From Acidobacteriota bacterium (GTDB taxonomy: Bacteria; Acidobacteriota; Blastocatellia; Pyrinomonadales; Pyrinomonadaceae): a stretch of DNA of 8,663 bases. Below, one piece after another: positions 1 to 6,210 of this stretch. A model generated the notes under the pieces. That model had not been told where the DNA came from, did no database searches, and worked only from the letters and a program-made list of their open reading frames with translations. The translations under genes and the position numbers were made by a program. Location: positions 1 to 8,663 of the forward strand of contig JACCRD010000015.1 in assembly GCA_013813755.1 (NCBI GenBank), read 5' to 3'. Each line of letters opens with the position of its first letter. The stretch's first letter is position 1.

Positions 1-446
1 CCCTTGTGATTATTCGCACCTGAATGATCAATCGTAATAATAACTTTTCCAGTCGTGTTAGCAACATTCGAACCAGGTGCCGACGCTAGGTATTCGGCAA
101 TTTATATATAGCCCTCTATCCGCGTGTAATAGACAAAAAACCGGTTATTGGTTTTATACTGCGGGTGAAACGCCAATCCTAAAAGCCCTCGCTCGCCACC
201 GGTAGATATTACCGACGAAATATTCAGAAAATCAGTTGGGGTAGTTGAGTCGGGCTGGACGACTTTAATTATTCCGCCCTGTTGAACTACAAACAGACGG
301 TTTGTGCCGTCTTTGGCATTGGTCATAAAAACCGGCGAATTCAAGCCGGACAAAAAGGGTTGTAACTTAATTGATTGTGCCGAAACCGTTAAAGTAAAGA
401 ATACACCGAAAATCGCTAAGAGCGTCAAACAATTTAACTTTCGCAT
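1..446 (-). pseudogene. PQQ-dependent sugar (glucose/sorbosone) dehydrogenase, 5' part, interrupted by an in-frame stop
   Basis: This is the N-terminal part of a secreted PQQ-dependent sugar dehydrogenase (GSDH-type beta-propeller), which oxidises aldose sugars in the periplasm. Residues 1-23 form a signal peptide ending VSA. The family-typical stretches are LNSPVFMT (about 35-42), RLFVVQQGG (50-58) and GERGLLGLAFHPQY (84-97), followed by FFVYYTR. The start at 446 has an AGGAG eight bases upstream. A TAA at 102-104 (codon 115) ends the frame. The same frame then stays open to the window edge and still reads as the family: IAEYLASAPGSN, then GKVIITIDHSG. The alignment therefore continues without a shift. 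CAA (Gln) to TAA would explain the break by one transition. Full-length relatives have several hundred residues, so a 114-residue product would lack the propeller and most of the active site. Seen: the stop and the open frame beyond it. Inferred: nonfunctional gene. A sequencing error remains possible. Confidence 0.82.
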
Positions 447-764
447 TTGTAAATCTCCTGTTTAATTCAAAACTTTTATCTTTTAACAGGCAATATTTTC
501 CTCACCTGATTTCTTTTCGGTTTGAACACTACAAGTCTTGACCGACAAAGATTGCTTTCAAATTTGCACCAGCATTTTTCATAATTTGGTAGGGTAAATT
601 TGCCTGTGCTTTCCAAAATTTCCCGTCAAAGAAAAAGTTACAGAAATCAAACTCCAGGCAACAAGTCACGGCTAGTTTAAAGTTTTCACAAGTTTTTCTC
701 GCATTTAAAAACAGGGAAGATAAAACAATCTTAGAACTTAGGTTCGAAAAACACAAGGAAAAAT
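447..764. other. 318-base intergenic stretch with no supported gene
   Basis: This gap lies between the start of the sugar dehydrogenase and the end of tsaD. It is AT-rich. Near its left end (455-459, minus strand) is the ribosome binding site of the dehydrogenase. A 75-codon minus-strand frame inside it starts with TTG, lacks a ribosome binding site and has a phenylalanine/cysteine-rich composition unlike a real protein, so it is not called. TGCCTG at 601-606 and CAGGCA at 655-660 form a short inverted repeat whose interior does not pair well. I see no convincing promoter and no intrinsic terminator after tsaD. Confidence 0.6.
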
Positions 765-1841
765 TTATAAGCGGTAACGAACTTTCTTTCTCTTTAGTTC
801 GGCGTCTTCGTTTTCAAAATTTTGGAGCCGCATCGAAACGTCCGCCGTCATTTGCAAATTGTCGCGCCGACCGTTCTGTAAATGAAAGTAGCCGGCTGCG
901 GCAATCATCGCCGCGTTATCGGTTGAGAGATGTTTGGAAGGGAAATAAACGGGCAGGTTCAGTTTTTTTGCCGCGCTTTCCGACGCTTCACGCAGCGCTT
1001 TATTGCACGCCACGCCGCCCGCGACGATTAGGGTTCTCGGTTTTGACTCAAGGGCGATTTTTTCCATTGTGCCGACGAGCGATTTGATAACCGTCAATTG
1101 AAATCCGGCGCAAATGTCTTTGATGTCCTGATTCGGCAATTTATTTACAGCGAGCGGTTGAATGTTCTGCTCGCGCACGTAACGCGCAACGGCAGTTTTC
1201 AGCCCGCTGAAACTGAAATCGGGTCGCCCGTCCGAGATTTTGGCGACAGGGAATTTTATTTTCAGCGCGTCGCCTTCTTTTGCCAATTTTTCGACAACTG
1301 GTCCGCCCGGATATTCGAGTCCGAGCATCTTCGCCACTTTGTCAAACGCTTCGCCCGCCGCGTCGTCGCGTGTGCGCGAGATAACTTTGTATTTGCCGGC
1401 TTCGGGGATAAAAAATAGATTTGTGTGTCCGCCGGAAACAATCAGCGCGAGCGCCGGATATTCAACCGGCGGATTTTCAAAAATGATTGAAAAAACGTGT
1501 CCTTCGATATGATTGACACCGATAAAAGGAATGTCCAGACCAAAAGCCAGCGCTTTCGCGTAACACACACCGACGAGCAGGGAGCCGATCAGACCCGGAC
1601 CCTGCGTGACGGCGACGGCATTAATTTCTTTGAGGGAGACTTGCGCCCGCGCCAGAGCTTCATCAATCACCGGATCAATATTTTCCAGATGCGCCCGCGC
1701 GGCAAGATCCGGAACTACGCCGCCAAACGGTTTGTGCAGTTCAATCTGTGAAGAAATAATCGACGATAAAATTTCGCGCCCGTCGCGCACGACCGCCGCC
1801 GCCGTTTCATCGCACGAGCTTTCGATTCCCAGAATCAACAT
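765..1841 (-). CDS. tsaD: tRNA N6-adenosine threonylcarbamoyltransferase TsaD
   Basis: TsaD (Kae1/YgjD family) transfers the threonylcarbamoyl group from TC-AMP to A37 of tRNAs reading ANN codons, working in the cytoplasm with TsaB and TsaE. The protein has 358 residues, close to the usual 335-360. It opens with the ASKHA-fold signature LGIESSCDETAAAVV (4-18). The metal-binding histidines are in NHIEGH (H111 and H115). SGGHT (136-140), GEAFDKVAKMLG (163-174), FSFSGLKTAV (209-218) and GGVACN (275-280) follow, and STDNAA (306-311) supplies the metal-binding aspartate D308. All key residues are present, so it should be active. The start at 1841 has only a weak purine-rich AAAGAAG directly before it, but the protein begins exactly where the family does. 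The 131-base upstream gap is mostly a heptamer repeat tract, so co-transcription with the small gene before it is uncertain. Confidence 0.97.
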   Translation of the reverse strand: MLILGIESSCDETAAAVVRDGREILSSIISSQIELHKPFGGVVPDLAARAHLENIDPVIDEALARAQVSLKEINAVAVTQGPGLIGSLLVGVCYAKALAFGLDIPFIGVNHIEGHVFSIIFENPPVEYPALALIVSGGHTNLFFIPEAGKYKVISRTRDDAAGEAFDKVAKMLGLEYPGGPVVEKLAKEGDALKIKFPVAKISDGRPDFSFSGLKTAVARYVREQNIQPLAVNKLPNQDIKDICAGFQLTVIKSLVGTMEKIALESKPRTLIVAGGVACNKALREASESAAKKLNLPVYFPSKHLSTDNAAMIAAAGYFHLQNGRRDNLQMTADVSMRLQNFENEDAELKRKKVRYRL

Positions 1842-1859
1842 CTTCTTTTTCTAACGGTA

Positions 1860-1946
1860 AGTTGTAAATGGTGAGTGGTAAGTTATAAATGAAGAAAACT
1901 TCTAAATGTTAAGTGATAAATAGTAAATGAAAAATGATAAATGCTT
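1860..1946. repeat. Degenerate heptamer tandem repeat, consensus about ARTGRTA
   Basis: The intergenic tract divides into seven-base units. On the plus strand AGTTGTA, AATGGTG, AGTGGTA, AGTTATA and AATGAAG run from 1860 to 1894. After a ten-base break that shifts the phase by three bases, AATGTTA, AGTGATA, AATAGTA, AATGAAA and AATGATA run from 1905 to 1939, followed by a partial unit. The tract is bracketed by AACGGTAA (1853-1860) and TTACCGTT (1955-1962), an exact eight-base inverted repeat. Degenerate heptamer short tandem repeats between genes are known in several bacterial groups, including cyanobacteria, and their role is unclear. Confidence 0.7.
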
Positions 1947-1972
1947 TTATTGATTTACCGTTTGCCACTGAT

Positions 1973-2182
1973 TTAGTTTCTCTTTTCTTCCATTTTAGCC
2001 GGACTTTGATTCGGCTTGCCGTCCGTCAAAGCGCCTGAAAAAAACAAGAGAAACAAAATCGCTCCGATAATCACGAAACCCGCCACGCTGATTAAAGCCC
2101 AAACCGTTCCGCGATATGATTTTGCAGTATCTTCCCGAACAACCTTTTCTTCGCCGCCAACATTGATAACTTCATTTGCCAT
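1973..2182 (-). CDS. Small single-pass membrane protein, 69 residues, function unknown
   Basis: I do not recognise this protein. It has a charged N-terminal segment (residues 1-25, with GGEEKVVREDTAKSYRG), one strongly hydrophobic helix at about 27-49 (VWALISVAGFVIIGAILFLL), and a short polar tail rich in proline, lysine and glutamate ending KMEEKRN. The likely topology is N-terminus in the cytoplasm, since the positive residues lie before the helix. The frame is open upstream to 2254, but the start at 2182 is preferred: AGGAG (2190-2194) lies seven bases before it, and the protein then begins MANEVINV. It follows the DUF885 gene by 134 bases and precedes tsaD by 131 bases on the same strand. 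Nothing links it functionally to either. Confidence 0.7.
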   Translation of the reverse strand: MANEVINVGGEEKVVREDTAKSYRGTVWALISVAGFVIIGAILFLLFFSGALTDGKPNQSPAKMEEKRN

Positions 2183-2189
2183 TACATTT

Positions 2190-2194
2190 CTCCT
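2190..2194 (-). promoter_or_regulatory. Ribosome binding site that fixes the start of the 69-residue membrane protein
   Basis: AGGAG on the minus strand, seven bases before the ATG at 2180-2182. The longer in-frame start at 2254 has no comparable site, so this decides the start. Confidence 0.7.
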
Positions 2195-2212
2195 CGAAAG
2201 CTTTTCTACTAA

Positions 2213-2242
2213 TCTATAATCTCCGGCGCGCAAAAGCAACAA
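2213..2242 (-). promoter_or_regulatory. Weak candidate promoter of the 69-residue membrane protein
   Basis: Minus strand: TTGTTG (2237-2242) and TATAGA (2213-2218), separated by 18 bases. The -10 is reasonable and the -35 poor. The predicted message would start near 2206, giving a leader of about 24 bases that contains the AGGAG. This would lie inside the longer reading frame and so supports the shorter start. Confidence 0.3.
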
Positions 2243-2256
2243 CGGTATTAGCACTG

Positions 2257-2305
2257 AGTGCTGAGCGATAAACGAAGAAGCTTCTCAATTTAAGTTCTCA
2301 GCAGT
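2257..2305. repeat. Imperfect inverted repeat with CTGAG heptamer units, between two genes
   Basis: AGTGCTGAG (2257-2265) pairs with CTCAGCAGT (2297-2305) at eight of nine positions, with a 31-base interior that holds the ten-base palindrome AGAAGCTTCT (2276-2285). The left arm also contains CACTGAG-TGCTGAG, two tandem heptamers of the kind seen as intergenic repeats in some bacteria. It lies just after the DUF885 stop. No T-run follows on the minus strand, so it is not a classical intrinsic terminator. Confidence 0.5.
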
Positions 2306-2316
2306 TTTGATTGATC

Positions 2317-4071
2317 TTATTTCGGAAGTTTACCGTAAAATCTCCAGTTCGGTTTGAAATCCCTCGATAGTTTTTGCTTTGTTAAAATTGCTCTCACTAT
2401 TTCAACCGGAATCGCGCCTTCCTTCAAAATCGCGTCGTGAAAATTGCGGTTTGTCATTTTCTTTGAACCGACGAGTTCGCGGTGCAGATTGTAAAACTGC
2501 AAGCCGCCCATCATATATGCGATTTGATAAAGCGGTCCGTAATCTCCGGCAAAAGAGCGGCGCACTTCCGCCGTCGCGTTGTCGCGCTCGTGTCCGACCC
2601 GTTCGACGAGAAAATCAACCGCTTCCTGGGGCGACATTTTTTCGAGGTGAAAATTGAGGCTAAAGATAATTCGGGCGCAGCGATGCATCCGCCAGAAAAG
2701 CGCGCCGATTTTGTCTTCGGGCGTGCGGTTGAAATTCATATCCCAAAGCAGAAATTCCCAATACAAAGCCCAGCCTTCCATCCAGAAAGGCGTGTAGAAA
2801 ATCTCTCGATACGGGCGGTAACGCTGCGTCATATAGCGTTGCAGGTGATGACCGGGAATCAGTTCGTGATGCGTGACGGCGTGCGTGAAATGCGGGTTGT
2901 TGCCGCGCATACTCATCATTTTCTGCTCGTGCGTCATCGCGCTCGTCGGGTAAGAAACTAGAATCGTTTCACCGCCGAGAAAAAACGGGCTGACGAGCTG
3001 ACGTTCGGGCGACATCATCTCCATCCGCCATGATTCACGCGCTAGTTTCGGAATGGTGACGAGTTCGTTTTTCTCTAAAAATTCAATCGCTTCATACGCC
3101 TGCTTGCGAATTAATTCAGGTTGTTTGCCCGGCTCAACATATTTATTTTTGATTGTTTCGAGCGCCTTTTTCCAATCGTCGCCAAAGCCGAGTTCACGCG
3201 ATGCCTTTTTCATCTCGCCTTCGCACCACGCAAATTCTTTGTTAGCGATTTCGACGAGTTCTTCGGGCGTATAAGAAATCATTTCATATTCGAGTTCCTG
3301 CAATAACGCCTCGCGTCCAATCGGGTCACCAATGATTGTGGTTTTGTCATCAGATTTGATGCCGACGAGTTTATCGAGCAAAAATGTTTGATAGCTCTGC
3401 AACGATTGATCAACCGCTTTGTAAGGCTCGCCGTTCCACCAAGTGAACATCGGGTCATAATTGTTGTGAAACGTAAACCAATTTCTCAGCGTCGCGCGAA
3501 GTGAAGCAACTGTGCGAGCGGCGCGATTCGCCACTGTTCGTTTTGATCTCGCAATTTGATTTTCTTCGATACTTTTCTGCGTGGCGGCGATTTTTTTATT
3601 GAGGTCGTTGAGAAGTTCAGCTGTTTTCGCCGAGTTAATTGGCTCAAGTTTGCGACGCGAATCTTCCAAATCGTTAATCGTTTGTGCGAAAGGAAGCAGG
3701 ACGGACATCTCTTCAAGCTGTTTATTGTTCCGTTCTAACTCGCGTCCTTCATGAGCAAGATAATTGGCGAAAAGCAAATAATCAATTTGCTCGTCGCGGT
3801 TGAGTTCGTCGAAATTTTGTTTTTGGACAAATCCCAGATGGTCTGAATAAAATTGTTTGAGCCGCGCGGCGCGATTCGGCGAAGTCGGCGCGGTGTAAAA
3901 ACGATTAAGGCTGCCGTAATCTTGAGAAAATTTTTCAATCACCCCGCGCAGACGGCTTGGCGATTCGTTGTAGTTGTTTAAATCAGTGTTTGTTTGTGCG
4001 CCCGCAATCGTAAAATTGCTGACAATGATAAAAAGGCAGAATAATGCAGTGAACTTTTTCAACAGTTTCAT
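2317..4071 (-). CDS. Secreted DUF885 family protein, putative metallopeptidase
   Basis: A 584-residue member of the DUF885 family, common in Acidobacteriota and often annotated as a putative zinc peptidase; the substrate is unknown. The start at 4071 gives a signal peptide (residues 1-26: MKLLKK, a hydrophobic run, then GAQ), so the protein is exported. A long helical, charged stretch at about 130-180 may form a coiled coil. The hallmark HHELIPGHH lies at 401-409 (H402 and E403, then H408 and H409), followed by EGWALYWE (432-439), whose glutamates could complete a metal site as in zincin peptidases. The motif has four residues between HE and the next H, unlike classic HExxH. The frame extends to 4119, but that start would lie upstream of the promoter's -10; 4071 has AAGGAA just before it. 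The length is normal for the family. It is probably transcribed alone, as a well-formed promoter lies in the gap after deoB. Confidence 0.88.
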   Translation of the reverse strand: MKLLKKFTALFCLFIIVSNFTIAGAQTNTDLNNYNESPSRLRGVIEKFSQDYGSLNRFYTAPTSPNRAARLKQFYSDHLGFVQKQNFDELNRDEQIDYLLFANYLAHEGRELERNNKQLEEMSVLLPFAQTINDLEDSRRKLEPINSAKTAELLNDLNKKIAATQKSIEENQIARSKRTVANRAARTVASLRATLRNWFTFHNNYDPMFTWWNGEPYKAVDQSLQSYQTFLLDKLVGIKSDDKTTIIGDPIGREALLQELEYEMISYTPEELVEIANKEFAWCEGEMKKASRELGFGDDWKKALETIKNKYVEPGKQPELIRKQAYEAIEFLEKNELVTIPKLARESWRMEMMSPERQLVSPFFLGGETILVSYPTSAMTHEQKMMSMRGNNPHFTHAVTHHELIPGHHLQRYMTQRYRPYREIFYTPFWMEGWALYWEFLLWDMNFNRTPEDKIGALFWRMHRCARIIFSLNFHLEKMSPQEAVDFLVERVGHERDNATAEVRRSFAGDYGPLYQIAYMMGGLQFYNLHRELVGSKKMTNRNFHDAILKEGAIPVEIVRAILTKQKLSRDFKPNWRFYGKLPK

Positions 4072-4075
4072 AAAT

Positions 4076-4081
4076 TTCCTT
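4076..4081 (-). promoter_or_regulatory. Ribosome binding site that fixes the DUF885 start
   Basis: AAGGAA on the minus strand, about five bases before the ATG at 4069-4071. It supports the start that gives a clean signal peptide, rather than the in-frame ATG at 4119. Confidence 0.65.
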
Positions 4082-4109
4082 AAATTGCTGTCGATTGAAA
4101 ATCTGCTAA

Positions 4110-4138
4110 TATATATCAATCTTCAGCGGCAAATTCAA
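4110..4138 (-). promoter_or_regulatory. Sigma-70-type promoter of the DUF885 gene
   Basis: Minus strand: TTGAAT (4133-4138), a 17-base spacer, and TATATA (4110-4115) preceded by TGA, which makes an extended -10. The message would start near 4103 and carry a leader of about 32 bases with the ribosome binding site in place. This is the best sigma-70-like promoter in the window by eye. Confidence 0.55.
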
Positions 4139-4233
4139 TGCGGTCATAAATATCAGTCAAATTCAGTACGCAGTCAACGGAATCGATTCGAAAACTCCTG
4201 TCTAAACCGTAATACTCCTGCAAAAGGTACCTC

Positions 4234-5412
4234 TCAAATTTCATTTAAAAAACTCGCGCCGCTTTTTATTTTCACACCAAAATTCTCGGCAATTGTTTGC
4301 CCGATGTCCGATAAACTTTCGCGTGTTCCCAAATTTACGCCTTGCTTTGCCTTTTTGCCGCAAACGAGTAGTGGTGTGTATTCGCGCGTGTGATCGGAGC
4401 CGCGAAAAGCCGGGTCGTTGCCGTGGTCGGCGGTAATTATCAGCAAATCCCGGTCATCCAGCGCATCGGCAATTTCCGGCAAGCGTTTGTCGAAATACTC
4501 CAGAGCTTGCGCATAACCTTCCACGTCGCGGCGGTGTCCGTAGAGCATATCGAAATCAACCAGGTTCGAAAAAATCAGACCGTTTGAATCATCCTGCAAA
4601 GCGTTGATCGTTTGATTGATTGACTGCTCATTGTTTTTAGCTGGCAAATCTTCGGTCACGCCAAGCGAGTCATAGACGGACGCAACTTTGCCGACGCAAA
4701 CTACGTCGAAGCCTTTTTCTTCGAGCAGCGGAAGTAGATTTTCCCCAGGCGGCGGCACGGCGTAATCGTGCCGGTTTCCCGTACGCGTGAAAGTTTCCGG
4801 CAAATCGCCGACAAATGGACGCGCAATCACGCGCCCGACTTCATCCACGCCGCTCAAAATTTTTCGCGCGATTTCGCAGATTTCATACTGCCTTGTGATC
4901 GAGATAACTTCTTCGTGCGCGGCGATTTGAAACACCGAATCGGCAGAAGTATAAATAATCGGTTTGCCGGTTCTGACGTGTTCCGCGCCAAACTCTTTGA
5001 TAATCTCGGTGCCTGACGCCGCTACGTTTCCCAGTACGCCCGGCACTTTTGTTTCCGCGACAAATTTATCGATAATACGCGACGGAAAACCTTCCGGAAA
5101 AGTTGGAAACGCTTTTTCCAGAATTATTCCGGCGATTTCCCAATGCCCGGTTGTCGTGTCTTTGCCGTTTGATTTAAGAGCGCATTTGCCGAAAGAGCCA
5201 AGCGGTTTACCCTCTGCCGAAAAATTTTCGAATGGGCGAATGTTGCCTAAACCCAGCTTTTGCAAATTAGGCAGATTCACTTTGCGCGAGTTTAAAATGT
5301 TGCCGAGAGTGTCCGCGCCTTTGTCGCCCCAACTTTCCGCGTCGGGCATCTCGCCAATTCCTACGCTGTCCAGAATTATTAAACAAATACGTCTGAATTT
5401 AACCTGTGTCAT
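4234..5412 (-). CDS. deoB: Phosphopentomutase DeoB
   Basis: DeoB interconverts ribose 1-phosphate and ribose 5-phosphate (and the deoxy forms). It links nucleoside breakdown to the pentose phosphate pathway in the cytoplasm. At 392 residues it matches the family. It has the alkaline-phosphatase-superfamily core. Manganese ligands by analogy with the Bacillus enzyme are D15 (ILDSVGIG), D288 and H293 (VDFDMLYGH), D329 and H330 (TADHGND) and H341 (SDHTREY). The threonine that is phosphorylated lies in GKDTTTGHWE (83-92, probably T86). The substrate-binding region includes TSADSVFQIAAHE (155-167) and RTGNRHDYAVPPP (210-222). All expected residues are present. No other nucleoside-catabolism genes are in the window. 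The start has no Shine-Dalgarno sequence, and the candidate promoter would start the message at or next to the ATG, so translation may be leaderless. Confidence 0.97.
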   Translation of the reverse strand: MTQVKFRRICLIILDSVGIGEMPDAESWGDKGADTLGNILNSRKVNLPNLQKLGLGNIRPFENFSAEGKPLGSFGKCALKSNGKDTTTGHWEIAGIILEKAFPTFPEGFPSRIIDKFVAETKVPGVLGNVAASGTEIIKEFGAEHVRTGKPIIYTSADSVFQIAAHEEVISITRQYEICEIARKILSGVDEVGRVIARPFVGDLPETFTRTGNRHDYAVPPPGENLLPLLEEKGFDVVCVGKVASVYDSLGVTEDLPAKNNEQSINQTINALQDDSNGLIFSNLVDFDMLYGHRRDVEGYAQALEYFDKRLPEIADALDDRDLLIITADHGNDPAFRGSDHTREYTPLLVCGKKAKQGVNLGTRESLSDIGQTIAENFGVKIKSGASFLNEI

Positions 5413-5418
5413 ATTTCT

Positions 5419-5448
5419 AGTTTATGACATTTTTTGATAAAATGGCAA
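5419..5448 (-). promoter_or_regulatory. Candidate deoB promoter, possibly giving a leaderless message
   Basis: Minus strand: TTGCCA (5443-5448), an 18-base spacer, and TAAACT (5419-5424). With a normal start distance, transcription would begin around 5411-5413, which is the A of the deoB ATG. The lack of a ribosome binding site before deoB fits this. Confidence 0.4.
5435..5443 (+). promoter_or_regulatory. Extended -10 promoter of the toxin-antitoxin cassette
   Basis: TGATAAAAT matches the extended -10 pattern TGn-TATAAT at all but one position of the hexamer; no good -35 is seen. The message would start near 5450, about 20 bases before the antitoxin ATG. It shares base 5443 with the -35 of the candidate deoB promoter on the other strand. 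AbrB-type antitoxins usually repress their own promoter, so an operator is likely here. Confidence 0.45.
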
Positions 5449-5470
5449 AAACTTAATTGTTTGAAAGATT

Positions 5471-5734
5471 ATGAATGAATTAAAAGAATTAACGGTCAAA
5501 GCAAAAGTTACCGAAGGCGGCAGAATTGTTATTCCGACAAAATTAAGACGGGCTCTCGGAATCGAAATTGGCGAAAACGTAACTTTGAGCGTTAAGAACA
5601 ACACATTGCAAATAACGACGCAAAAAGAAGCATTACGGAGAATCCAGGCATTGGTTCGCAAGCACGTTCCCGAAGGCGTTTCGCTGGTGGATGAGTTAAT
5701 AAAAGACCGGCGCGAGGAAGCGGCGAATGAGTAA
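5471..5734 (+). CDS. AbrB/MazE-fold antitoxin (VapB type)
   Basis: An 87-residue antitoxin and likely autorepressor. Residues 7-52 form a SpoVT/AbrB swapped-hairpin DNA-binding domain, with VTEGGRIVIPTKLRRALGIEIGENV (13-37) as its signature. The C-terminal tail (53-87) is charged and helical and contains EGVSLVDELIKDRREEA, typical of the toxin-binding tail of antitoxins paired with PIN toxins. It should dimerise, bind its promoter and block the toxin's active site. The ribosome binding site is weak (GAAAG, six bases ahead of the ATG region). Its last eight bases overlap the toxin gene, which suggests coupled translation with antitoxin made first. The family name is clear; which VapB subgroup it belongs to is not. 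Confidence 0.92.
   Translation: MNELKELTVKAKVTEGGRIVIPTKLRRALGIEIGENVTLSVKNNTLQITTQKEALRRIQALVRKHVPEGVSLVDELIKDRREEAANE
5714..5720 (+). promoter_or_regulatory. Ribosome binding site of the vapC-type toxin gene inside the antitoxin gene
   Basis: GAGGAAG lies six bases before the toxin ATG at 5727 and within the antitoxin's last codons. It confirms the overlapping start and is stronger than the antitoxin's own site. Confidence 0.65.
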
Positions 5735-6113
5735 ACCAACGTCCGTTCTTGATTCTTCAGCAATTCTCGCGGTCTTAAATGCGGAGAACGGTGCGACAAA
5801 TGTCGAGCCGTTATTGTCTCGTTCGATTGTCAGCAGCGTTAATGTGGCGGAAGTTTTGACTAAACTTGTCGAAAGAAATATCAGTCTAAAAAATGCTTTG
5901 GAAAATTTTCTTAAACTCGGGTTGAAAATAGTTGAATTTGACGTAAATCAAGCCGCGAAAGTCGCTGAACTCAGACCTGTTACCAAACATCTCGGTTTAT
6001 CTCTCGGTGACAGAAGTTGTCTGTCACTGGCGATTTCGGAAAATATAACCGCAGTAACTGCCGATAAAATATGGTCAAGCCTGAATTTATGCAAAGTCAA
6101 AGTTATTCGTTAA
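5727..6113 (+). CDS. vapC: PIN-domain ribonuclease toxin, VapC type
   Basis: A 128-residue PIN-domain protein, the usual size for VapC toxins, which cut specific RNAs such as tRNA or 23S rRNA when freed from the antitoxin. The acidic residues that bind the catalytic magnesium are visible: D9 in SVLDSSAILAVL, E42 in VNVAEVLTKL, D95 in LSLGDRSCLSLA and D113 in AVTADKIW. All four are intact, so it is probably active. The gene overlaps the antitoxin by eight bases (ATGAGTAA). Its actual RNA target cannot be read from sequence. It ends head to head with the next gene on the other strand, so the cassette is a self-contained unit inserted between deoB and an unrelated gene. Confidence 0.93.
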   Translation: MSKPTSVLDSSAILAVLNAENGATNVEPLLSRSIVSSVNVAEVLTKLVERNISLKNALENFLKLGLKIVEFDVNQAAKVAELRPVTKHLGLSLGDRSCLSLAISENITAVTADKIWSSLNLCKVKVIR

Positions 6114-6115
6114 CT

Positions 6116-6210
6116 GAAAGTAAAAAAGGGAAAAGGTTAAAAGTAGAAAAGTAAGTTAAAAATGTTCAATCACTCTTTTTCATCTTTTTACGTGTTTACT
6201 TTTGTATTTT
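6116..6210. repeat. A-rich heptamer-like tract facing a T-rich tract between convergent genes
   Basis: From 6116 to 6164 the plus strand is a purine-rich run built of roughly seven-base units such as AAAAGGG, AAAAGGT, TAAAAGT and AGAAAAG. From 6171 to 6201 the mirror composition appears (CTTTTTC, CTTTTTAC, TTTACTTTTG, TATTTTC). The two halves could form an imperfect A:T hairpin in either direction, which might end transcription of both the toxin gene and the convergent membrane protein gene. No GC-rich stem is present, so the terminator role is only a guess. Confidence 0.4.

Noticed and set aside
601..660. TGCCTG / CAGGCA ends of a 60-base stretch as a structured RNA
   Set aside because: Only the six end bases pair; the interior shows no stable stem.
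529..756. 75-codon minus-strand frame between the sugar dehydrogenase and tsaD
   Set aside because: TTG start, no ribosome binding site, unusual phenylalanine/cysteine-rich composition and no recognisable motif.
4180..4189. Ten-base palindrome GAATCGATTC in the gap between deoB and the DUF885 gene
   Set aside because: Short, single, and unrelated in position to the promoter; likely chance.
4194..4220. Direct repeat ACTCCTG twice, 20 bases apart, after deoB
   Set aside because: Seven bases twice in an AT-rich gap is weak evidence, and it lies downstream of deoB rather than at a promoter.
3974..4393. 139-codon plus-strand frame across the DUF885/deoB gap
   Set aside because: Mostly antisense to two well-supported genes and has no protein-like features.
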